A DNA stretch of 6,001 nt, from the NCBI GenBank assembly GCA_013361975.1, contig JABFXB010000397.1:1-6001 (forward strand). The letters are read 5' to 3'. Source of the DNA: Dermatophilaceae bacterium (GTDB taxonomy: Bacteria; Actinomycetota; Actinomycetes; Actinomycetales; Dermatophilaceae). The translations under genes and the position numbers were made by a program. The notes under the pieces were generated by a model. The model was not told where the DNA came from and did not search any database. It saw only the letters and a program-made list of their open reading frames with translations. This document shows, one piece after another, positions 1-5,488 of the stretch; within the stretch, counting starts at the first letter, position 1; every line of letters starts with the position of its first letter.

Positions 1-416
1 TCCAGCTCGGCCGCCAGCAGCGCCGGGTCGAGGTTCCACGTGGCCGTCTCGGAGTCGACGAGCACGGGCCTCGCGCCGCAGTACGCGATCGGGTTCACGG
101 AGCCGACGAAGGTGAAGTCGGAGCACACCACGTCGTCGTCGCGCCCGACCCCGAGCAGCAGCAGCCCGACGTGGATCGCCGCGGTGCCCGACGCGCACGC
201 GATGGCGTGCGTCGCGCCGACCCGGTCGGCGAAGCGCCGCTCGAACTCCGAGACGAACGGTCCGACCGACGAGACGAACCCGGACTCGACGGCCTCGAGC
301 ACGTAGCGCCGCTCGAGCTCGCCGATGTTCGGCACCGCCAGCGGAATCGTCCCCTCCGGCCCGCGGGCCCCGGGCGCGTGCGCCTCGGTCGCGTGAGTCG
401 GCTCTGTGCTGCTCAC
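1..416 (-). CDS. legC: LegC-like NDP-sugar C4 aminotransferase, N-terminal 138 residues (cut by window edge)
   Basis: PLP-dependent sugar aminotransferase of the DegT/DnrJ/EryC1/StrS family. It should place an amino group on C4 of the 4-keto-6-deoxy sugar made by the dehydratase encoded just upstream, using glutamate as donor. The visible part has the family N-terminal run IPLAVPNIGELE (residues 24-35), the phosphate-loop region ASGTAAIHVGL (75-85) and SDFTFVGSVNPIAYCGARPV (99-118), with DSETATWNLDP (121-131) after it. This pattern resembles the legionaminic-acid-type aminotransferases more than generic StrS enzymes. The PLP-binding lysine lies past the left edge and cannot be checked. The start is GTG at 414-416, whose GTGA overlaps the stop of the dehydratase gene, as at two other junctions in this operon. 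It gives about 23 extra Ala/Pro/Gly-rich residues before the conserved region. Family call is firm; the exact substrate is inferred from neighbours. Confidence 0.88.
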   Translation of the reverse strand, partial: MSSTEPTHATEAHAPGARGPEGTIPLAVPNIGELERRYVLEAVESGFVSSVGPFVSEFERRFADRVGATHAIACASGTAAIHVGLLLLGVGRDDDVVCSDFTFVGSVNPIAYCGARPVLVDSETATWNLDPALLAAEL

Positions 417-1477
417 CGGTGGTACCGCCCGGCGGTCTCGGGGTCGACGCGCGGCCGGAGCCACTCGGCCGTCGCCGCGAGCCCCTCCTCGAGCGAGACG
501 GTCGGCGCCCACCCGAGCACCTCGTTCGCGCGCGACGGGTCGGACAGCAGGATCTGCACCTCCGAGCCCTCGGGCCGGATGCGGGCGTCCTCGGTGACGA
601 TCTGCGCGTCGCTGCCGGTCACCTTGCGACACAGCTGCACGACCTCCCCCACCGACACGGTGCGGCCCGTGCCGAGCTGGATCGTCGTGCCCGGCGCGAC
701 GTCTGCCAGCGCCGCCCGCACGAACCCGTCGGCGGTGTCGGTGACGAAGGTGAAGTCGCGCTTCGGGCTGACGTCACCGAGGCGCAGCTCGGACGCGCCT
801 GCGAGCAGCTGCGAGAGCACCGTCGGGATGACGGCGCGAGTCGACTGCCGCGGCCCGAACGTGTTGAACGGGCGCAGCGTCGTCACCGGCGTCTCGAACG
901 ACAACGCGTACGACTCGCACATCTTGTCGGCGGAGATCTTCGTCGCCGAGTAGGGCGACTGCCCGCGCAGCGGATGCGCCTCGGTGATCGGCACCTCCTC
1001 CGGGGTGCCGTACACCTCGGACGTCGACGTGTTCACCATGCGCGGCGTGCGGTGGCGGCGCACCGCCTCGAGGACGTTGAGCGTGCCGATGACGTTGGTC
1101 TCGACGTAGGAGCGAGGAGCCACGTACGAGAAGGGGATCGCGATGAGCGCGGCCAGGTGCAGCACCACGTCGACGCCCTCGGTCGAGGCCATCACGTGCT
1201 CGGGGTCGCGGATGTCACCGAGCACCACCTCGGCCTGCCCGTCGCGCACCGCCTGCCTGAACGTGTCGGACTCGTCGAGCCACCCCGTCGAACCGTTGGA
1301 GTTGTAGAGGCAGAACGCCTTGACCCGCGCGCCGTCGGCGACGAGCCGCTCGACGACGTGCGACCCGATGAACCCGTCCGAGCCCGTCACGAGGACCGTC
1401 TTGCCAGCGATGGACCCCACCATCGGCGTCGGCGTGAGTTCTGTTGTCACATCTGCCTTTTCGTCGTGTTTGGTCAT
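413..1477 (-). CDS. legB: LegB-like NAD-dependent NDP-GlcNAc 4,6-dehydratase
   Basis: Extended short-chain dehydrogenase that should turn an NDP-N-acetylglucosamine into the 4-keto-6-deoxy sugar, the first modifying step toward legionaminic acid. The Rossmann motif TGSDGFIGSH is at residues 31-40. HLAA is at 107-110. STSEVYG (151-157) holds the Thr/Ser/Glu acid-base region of 4,6-dehydratases, and the catalytic YSATK has Tyr176 and Lys180. RPFNTFGPRQS (202-212) is the substrate-side signature of this subfamily. At 354 aa it has family length and no disruption. PseB-type dehydratases of the pseudaminic pathway look different at the glycine motif. The start is uncertain. ATG at 1475-1477 gives 354 aa but has only GAAGA close against it; GTG at 1448-1450 (345 aa) has AAAAGG 5 nt upstream; ATG at 1421-1423 (336 aa) has no Shine-Dalgarno. 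It ends in a GTGA overlap with the aminotransferase. Confidence 0.92.
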   Translation of the reverse strand: MTKHDEKADVTTELTPTPMVGSIAGKTVLVTGSDGFIGSHVVERLVADGARVKAFCLYNSNGSTGWLDESDTFRQAVRDGQAEVVLGDIRDPEHVMASTEGVDVVLHLAALIAIPFSYVAPRSYVETNVIGTLNVLEAVRRHRTPRMVNTSTSEVYGTPEEVPITEAHPLRGQSPYSATKISADKMCESYALSFETPVTTLRPFNTFGPRQSTRAVIPTVLSQLLAGASELRLGDVSPKRDFTFVTDTADGFVRAALADVAPGTTIQLGTGRTVSVGEVVQLCRKVTGSDAQIVTEDARIRPEGSEVQILLSDPSRANEVLGWAPTVSLEEGLAATAEWLRPRVDPETAGRYHR

Positions 1478-1522
1478 TTCTTCATGAAGCTGTGCGCCGC
1501 ACGCGTAGGAGAGCCGCGCGGG
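1478..1522 (-). other. 45-nt gap between ptmE and legB with two small palindromes
   Basis: This is the only non-coding gap in the window longer than 4 nt. It holds the 10-bp perfect palindrome CTTCATGAAG (1480-1489), directly before the annotated dehydratase ATG, and the 11-nt near-palindrome GTGCGGCGCAC (1492-1502, read on the minus strand). Neither has the stem plus T-run of an intrinsic terminator, and no convincing -10/-35 pair was found. A mini-frame ATG AAG AAA TGA (1474-1485) ends by overlapping the dehydratase ATG. Function is unknown. Confidence 0.4.
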
Positions 1523-2578
1523 TCAGGCCTCGCCCTTCGCGCGCGCCAGGTCCTTCGGGGTCCCGACGTCGATCCACTCGGACTGGATCGGCCACGCCGT
1601 GACTCGCTCGTCACGCTCGAGACACGTCTCGACCAGGCCCGGCATCGTGCTCGGACGACCCTCCGGCAGCCACGCCAGCGCCCGCGGCTCGACCGCATAC
1701 ACGGCGGCGTTGATGTCGAAGCTCAGCGTCGGCTTCTCCGAGACGCCCGTGACCCGGCCACCGCTGCTCTCGACCACACCGAACGGCACCTCGTGCTGGT
1801 AGGTCCGCGTCGCCATCGTCACCGTCGCCCCCGTGCGACGGTGCGCGTCCAGCAGGGCGGCAGCGTCGAACTCGACCATCAGGTCACCGTTCATCACCAG
1901 CACCGGGTGCTCGAGGTCGGGCCGCTGCTCCCGCAGCAGCGTCAACGACCCCGCCGTGCCCAACGGCCGATCCGGGTCCTCGCGCAGGTAGCGCACCGCC
2001 ACCCCGAGCCGTGACCCGTCACCGAGGTGCTCCTCGATCTGCTCCGCGAGGTAGTTGACGCTCACGTAGACCTCACGGATGCCGTCGCCCACCAGGCCCA
2101 GCACGATCCACTCGAGGATCGAACGGCCGGCCACCGTCATCAGCGGCTTCGGGGTGTCCCTCGTCAGCTCACCCAACCGGGTGCCGCGCCCGCCCGCCAT
2201 GACGACCGCGACGTTCGGCAGCGGAGCCGAGCCCACCACGTCGGACAGCGTGTGCAGGTTGACCACCGTGCCGTCATCATCGAGCTCCGGCACCGCCGAG
2301 ATGCGCAGCGCCTGCATGAGGTCGAGCACCAGGGCCCGCGGCGAACCCGCCGCCACCACATGCGGCGAACGCGTCGCGTAGTCCAGCGCCGGCGCATCCA
2401 GGCCGTCGCCCTTGAGCACCGCGCGACGCAGGTCCCCGTCGGTGAGCAGCCCCGCCAGGCGCATCTCGTCGTCGACGAGCAGGCACACCAGCGTCGCACT
2501 GCGGTCGACGACCTCCAGCGCGTCGCGCACGCTCGCCGTCGTCGGCGCGCACGCCGCACGCAGGTCTCGCGCGGTCAC
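1523..2578 (-). CDS. ptmE: PtmE-like sugar-1-phosphate nucleotidyltransferase with N-terminal CBS pair
   Basis: Transfers a nucleotide to a sugar 1-phosphate. The best-known enzyme with this architecture, C. jejuni PtmE, makes GDP-glucosamine for legionaminic acid. Two CBS domains fill roughly residues 1-115 (for example LVDDEMRLAGLLTDGDLRRA at 34-53) and probably bind an adenine nucleotide or otherwise control activity. The GT-A nucleotidyltransferase domain starts at about 122, with the loop MAGGRGTRLGELTRDTPKPL at 127-146 (Lys144 in the PKPL element), the metal-binding GDL at 231-233 (Asp232), EKP at 281-283 and the closing WIDVGTPKDL at 335-344. Length is 351 aa. The start is GTG at 2576-2578, overlapping the epimerase stop (GTGA), with a strong GGGAGGG Shine-Dalgarno at 2584-2590. 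The nucleotide used (GDP rather than UDP or dTDP) is inferred from architecture and neighbours; the sequence alone does not settle it. Confidence 0.88.
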   Translation of the reverse strand: MTARDLRAACAPTTASVRDALEVVDRSATLVCLLVDDEMRLAGLLTDGDLRRAVLKGDGLDAPALDYATRSPHVVAAGSPRALVLDLMQALRISAVPELDDDGTVVNLHTLSDVVGSAPLPNVAVVMAGGRGTRLGELTRDTPKPLMTVAGRSILEWIVLGLVGDGIREVYVSVNYLAEQIEEHLGDGSRLGVAVRYLREDPDRPLGTAGSLTLLREQRPDLEHPVLVMNGDLMVEFDAAALLDAHRRTGATVTMATRTYQHEVPFGVVESSGGRVTGVSEKPTLSFDINAAVYAVEPRALAWLPEGRPSTMPGLVETCLERDERVTAWPIQSEWIDVGTPKDLARAKGEA

Positions 2579-3768
2579 TCGGGCCCTCCCTCTGCGTCGC
2601 TCGGCCGGACCGGCAGGTCCACGAACCGCTTGACCCGGCTCGTGCGGGCCGCTGAGCGAACGATAGCGAGGATGCGTGCGCTCGCCTCACCCGTGCCGTA
2701 GGGGTTGGCCACGCCGGCCGACCGCTCGCGCCACGCCGGACCGACCGCCGTGCGCAGCGCCGCTTCGACCGCCCTGCGGCCCTCGTCGGCGTGCACGACG
2801 TTGCCGCCGCGCAGGCGCCCCCTCTGGCGCTCACCGATGTCGACGGCCGGCACGTGCACGGTGGCCGCCTCGATCACGCCCGAGCTCGAGTTGCCCACGA
2901 CGACGTCGCTGGCAGCCAGCACGCGCGGGTAGTCGCGCCCGAGCGCCGCCACCAGGCGCAGCCTGGGTTCACGCGCGGCGAGGTCGGTCAGGGCTGCGAG
3001 CACCTCGTCGCGTCCCTCGTCCATGCCGGGGTGGGTCGCGACGACCGTGCCGCACACGGCGAGGGCCGCCTCCGCCGCCTCGCGCGCCCACTCGCCCGCC
3101 GGAGCTCCGGTCTGCGCGGTCGGCGGGTGGTAGGTGAACAGCCCGAGCGGCCGCCCGACGGACGCCACCCCGAGCAGCGCCGCCAGCTCGTCGTCGGGCA
3201 CCGGGACGGCCCCGGCCAGACGGTCGAGCCCCGGCGCGCCGGTGACGTGGATCCGGTCGGCGGGCTCACCGAGCTGGCGCAGTCGGGCAGCGGCGTCCTC
3301 GGACGCGACACAGTGCTGGTCGGCGAGCTTGGTCACCGCGTGGCGCACGCGCTCGTCGACGGCGCCCTCGGTGACCTCTCCCCCGTGCAGGTGCACGACC
3401 GGCACGCCGAGCAGCACGGCCGGCGGCACGACGTAGAGCAGCTCCCACCGGTCGCCGAGGACGACGAGCACGTCGACGTGCTGCTCGCGCAGCACCTGCC
3501 CGGTGGCGCGCGCGATGAGAGCCCCCTGCTCCACCTGGGCCACGGCGTTCACCTCGCCCATCGGCTCGGCGAGCGGCACGACAGCCCTCCGCCACTCCTC
3601 GGACGACGAGCTCGCCGGCAGCGCCGCGACGAGGTCGTCAGCGGCATACATGACGCCGGTCAGGACCCGCAGGGTCACGTCGTCGGCTGACTGCAGCACC
3701 TCGAGCACGGGCGACAGCGGGCCCAGGTCGGCGCGGGTGCCGACGAAGACGGCGACGGTCAGGGCCAT
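2575..3768 (-). CDS. legG: LegG/NeuC-like hydrolysing NDP-sugar 2-epimerase
   Basis: Member of the UDP-GlcNAc 2-epimerase family, hydrolysing NeuC/LegG branch. It should invert C2 of the NDP-2,4-diacetamido sugar and cleave off the nucleotide, releasing the free manno-configured 6-deoxy sugar used by the synthase. Visible motifs are GTRADLGPL (residues 10-18), LGDRWELL (104-111, Asp106 and Glu109), HLHGGEVTEG (126-135), RHAVTKLAD (142-150), TYHPPT (212-217) and NSSSGVIEA (293-301), followed by DIGERQRGR (310-318) and KRFVDLP near the end. Length is 397 aa. The frame stays open upstream to 3831, but that would run 59 nt into the synthase gene, so I chose ATG 3766-3768, which begins right before the conserved first strand. 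The gap to the synthase stop is 4 nt (3769-3772) with no clear Shine-Dalgarno, so translation probably depends on reinitiation from the upstream gene. NeuC acting on UDP-GlcNAc is the main alternative. Confidence 0.9.
   Translation of the reverse strand: MALTVAVFVGTRADLGPLSPVLEVLQSADDVTLRVLTGVMYAADDLVAALPASSSSEEWRRAVVPLAEPMGEVNAVAQVEQGALIARATGQVLREQHVDVLVVLGDRWELLYVVPPAVLLGVPVVHLHGGEVTEGAVDERVRHAVTKLADQHCVASEDAAARLRQLGEPADRIHVTGAPGLDRLAGAVPVPDDELAALLGVASVGRPLGLFTYHPPTAQTGAPAGEWAREAAEAALAVCGTVVATHPGMDEGRDEVLAALTDLAAREPRLRLVAALGRDYPRVLAASDVVVGNSSSGVIEAATVHVPAVDIGERQRGRLRGGNVVHADEGRRAVEAALRTAVGPAWRERSAGVANPYGTGEASARILAIVRSAARTSRVKRFVDLPVRPSDAEGGPE
2584..2590 (-). promoter_or_regulatory. Strong ribosome binding site of ptmE
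   Basis: The mRNA-sense sequence GGGAGGG, with the GGAGG core at 2585-2589, lies 5-6 nt upstream of the GTG start at 2576-2578 and inside the last codons of the epimerase gene. It is a near-consensus site and settles the nucleotidyltransferase start at the GTGA overlap. Confidence 0.75.
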
Positions 3769-3772
3769 CGGC

Positions 3773-4828
3773 TCAGACCAGGTCGGCGTCGGTGACGGGG
3801 GCGCCGGCCTCGACGTCGCGGGCGAGCACACGCCCGCGGATGTCGACTGCTGGGCTGACGCCGCCCTCGGGCCGCAGCAGCTGCAGGTCGTCGCCGGTCA
3901 GCTCCGTGCCCGCCGCGAGCGGCTTCGCGGCGTGCCACGAGCGGCGGACGAGGACGGCGTTCTCCTCCTCGGACGGCATACGCACCTTCACCCCGTCGCC
4001 GAGGGCACGCGCGAGCTGCTTCGTCGCCGAGACGTACTCGGTGAGGGCCCCGGGCTCGAGGCTGGCCAGGTGGTCGGGCCCGGGCAGGGTGCGGTCGCTC
4101 GTGAAGTGCTTCTCGAGGACGGGCGCGCCGAGCGCCACCGCGCCGAGGGCCGTCGTGAGGCCCGGCGTGTGGTCCGACCACCCCACCGGTATGCCGTGCA
4201 GCTGGGTGAGCCGCGGGATGACCCGCAGGTTGCACTCCTCGACGGGCGCCGGGTAGGCAGACACGCAGTGGAAGAGCGCGAGCCCCGGGGCCTCGGCGCA
4301 CGCCTCGACGGCTGCCTCGACCTCCTCCTCGGTGCCCATGCCGGTCGACACGAGCAGCACGACCCCGAGGCGCGACATCTCGCGCAGGTAGGGCAGGTTG
4401 GTCAGCTCGCCCGAGCTCACCTTGAGAGCCGGCAGGCCGAGGTCGACGAGCATCTCGGCGCTGTCGAGGTCGAAGGGGGTCGACAGGAAGGTCGTGCCGG
4501 CCTCGGTGGCGTGGTCGCGCAGCTCGGCCCAGGCCTCCTTGGGCAGCGTCAGCGCCTCGAGCAGGCTGCGCTGGTCGGAGCTGCCCCCGCGGTCGCGCTG
4601 GTAGGGCGTCGTGGCGGCAGCGGACGACACGAGCTTGTCGGGCGAGAAGGTCTGGAACTTCACGGCATCGGCGCCCGAGGCTGCGGCGATGTCGACGAGC
4701 CGGTGGGCCAGCTCGATGTCGCCGTTGTGGTTCACGCCGGCCTCGGCGATGACGTAGACGTCGTCGGGTGCGGGCACCGTCGCGGCGCCGATGCTGACGG
4801 GGTGGACGGCGTTGAGCGGGTCGATCAC
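3773..4828 (-). CDS. legI: LegI/NeuB-like nonulosonic acid synthase with SAF domain
   Basis: Condenses phosphoenolpyruvate with a free 6-carbon amino sugar to give a 9-carbon nonulosonic acid, most likely N,N'-diacetyllegionaminic acid here. The TIM-barrel part carries AEAGVNHNG (residues 28-36), KFQT (57-60), STPFD (116-120), KVSSGE (136-141), STGM (161-164), HCVSAYP (187-193), GWSDHT (216-221), EKHFT (239-243) and GPDH (250-253). His220 and His241 have the same 21-residue spacing as the metal-binding histidines of meningococcal NeuB. The C-terminal part (about 290-351) is the SAF antifreeze-like domain, which closes over the partner active site in the dimer. Length 351 aa is normal. GTG 4826-4828 overlaps the acetyltransferase stop (GTGA) and has GGAGG at 4835-4839, 6 nt upstream. 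Family assignment is firm; sialic acid (NeuB) and legionaminic acid (LegI) synthases are hard to separate by eye, and the neighbours favour LegI. Confidence 0.93.
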   Translation of the reverse strand: MIDPLNAVHPVSIGAATVPAPDDVYVIAEAGVNHNGDIELAHRLVDIAAASGADAVKFQTFSPDKLVSSAAATTPYQRDRGGSSDQRSLLEALTLPKEAWAELRDHATEAGTTFLSTPFDLDSAEMLVDLGLPALKVSSGELTNLPYLREMSRLGVVLLVSTGMGTEEEVEAAVEACAEAPGLALFHCVSAYPAPVEECNLRVIPRLTQLHGIPVGWSDHTPGLTTALGAVALGAPVLEKHFTSDRTLPGPDHLASLEPGALTEYVSATKQLARALGDGVKVRMPSEEENAVLVRRSWHAAKPLAAGTELTGDDLQLLRPEGGVSPAVDIRGRVLARDVEAGAPVTDADLV

Positions 4829-5487
4829 GAGATGCCTCCGGTTCGGGAGGCACGGCTGACGCCTCGGGTGACGGCGGGGACGCCGATGACGGTCTGGCCG
4901 TCGGCCACGTGGCCGGTGACGACGGCACCGGCCCCGATGGTCGCACCGGCGCCGACCGAGACACGGGGCAGCACGCGCGCCCCGCTGCCCACGAGGGCGC
5001 CGCCACCGACGGAGGCCCCGCCGAGCAGCACCGCCCCCGGTGCGACGTGGGCGCCGGCACCGACGCGGCAGTCGTGCTCGACGATGGCGCCGGTGTTGAC
5101 GATGACTGCCTCACCGACGCGCGACGCCGGGCCGACGTGGGCGTGCTCGAGCACGACGGTGCCGGCGCCCAGTGTGCTGCGCGGCGACACCGTGGCGGTC
5201 GACGCGACCACCGGCGGCGCCTGGAGCCCCCGCTCGAGCAGCTCGTGCACGAGCGCGCTGCGGGCGTGACCGGCACCGATCGCGACGACCGCGCACAGGT
5301 TGCGGGCGGCGATGAGCTCGAAGGCCGCGCGGTCGTCACCGAGCACGTCGACGTGCCACGGCTCACCCCCGGTCTCGGCTCCGCTCACCGCGACGACGGT
5401 GTGGCCCGCGCGCTCGAGCACGTCGACGACGGAACGTGCGTGACCGCCGGCGCCGAGCACCACCCAGCCGGGCGACTCCCCTGTCAT
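4825..5487 (-). CDS. legH: LegH-like (NeuD/PglD family) sugar N-acetyltransferase
   Basis: Left-handed beta-helix acetyltransferase expected to move acetyl from acetyl-CoA to the 4-amino group made by the aminotransferase. The N-terminal nucleotide-sugar-binding subdomain has VLGAGGHARSVVDVLE (residues 10-25) and VVAIGAGHARSALVHELLERG (68-88). From about residue 98 come hexapeptide repeats, running through VSPRSTLGAG, VIVNTGAIVEHDCRVGAG and VAPGAVLLGGASVGGG to VSVGAGATIGAGAVVTG, then the closing IGVPA. His138 in VEHD is the probable catalytic base by comparison with PglD, and His147 follows at the usual place. Length is 220 aa. The frame is open to a GTG at 5518-5520, but ATG 5485-5487 is preferred: it lies 1 nt after the upstream stop and has GGAAAGG at 5494-5500, 6 nt upstream. 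An O-acetyltransferase of the finished nonulosonic acid (NeuD role) is the alternative. Confidence 0.87.
   Translation of the reverse strand: MTGESPGWVVLGAGGHARSVVDVLERAGHTVVAVSGAETGGEPWHVDVLGDDRAAFELIAARNLCAVVAIGAGHARSALVHELLERGLQAPPVVASTATVSPRSTLGAGTVVLEHAHVGPASRVGEAVIVNTGAIVEHDCRVGAGAHVAPGAVLLGGASVGGGALVGSGARVLPRVSVGAGATIGAGAVVTGHVADGQTVIGVPAVTRGVSRASRTGGIS
4833..4852 (-). promoter_or_regulatory. Hairpin enclosing the legI Shine-Dalgarno
   Basis: A perfect 7-bp inverted repeat (TGCCTCC and GGAGGCA) is separated by 6 nt, with one possible extra G-U pair outside. On the minus-strand mRNA the 3' arm contains GGAGG (4835-4839), the ribosome binding site of the synthase gene, 6 nt before its GTG. 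The hairpin lies in the last codons of the acetyltransferase gene, so a ribosome finishing that gene would open it. This is the usual layout for translational coupling. The pairing is seen directly; its effect is inferred. Confidence 0.6.
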
Positions 5488-5488
5488 C

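Noticed and set aside
171..953. Plus-strand open frame of 260 codons
   Set aside because: It is antisense to the aminotransferase and dehydratase genes, with no motif or conserved composition.
413..1477. Pseudaminic acid (PseB-type) assignment for the dehydratase
   Set aside because: The TGSDGFIGSH and STSEVYG motifs with the RPFNTFGPRQS segment fit the LegB-type extended SDR, and the window has the two-CBS PtmE-like gene typical of the legionaminic route.
1492..1502. Possible terminator hairpin between ptmE and legB
   Set aside because: The stem is 4-5 bp with a 1-3 nt loop and no T-run follows on the minus strand.
419..2014. Long plus-strand open frame of 531 codons
   Set aside because: It lies antisense to the dehydratase and nucleotidyltransferase genes, is Arg/His-rich and has no domain signal.
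3769..3831. Upstream extension of the epimerase gene to 3831
   Set aside because: It would overlap the synthase coding region by 59 nt and adds a Pro/Ser/Thr-rich stretch foreign to the family; ATG 3766-3768 starts right at the conserved first strand.
3503..5269. Long plus-strand open frame of 588 codons
   Set aside because: It is antisense to the epimerase, synthase and acetyltransferase genes, which all have complete family motifs. Its translation is Arg/Gly/Ala/Val-rich with no recognisable domain, as expected opposite GC-rich coding DNA.
3759..5366. Minus-strand open frame of 535 codons in another frame
   Set aside because: It overlaps the synthase and acetyltransferase genes out of frame; its protein is Arg/Pro/Ser low-complexity, whereas the overlapped frames carry clear enzyme motifs.
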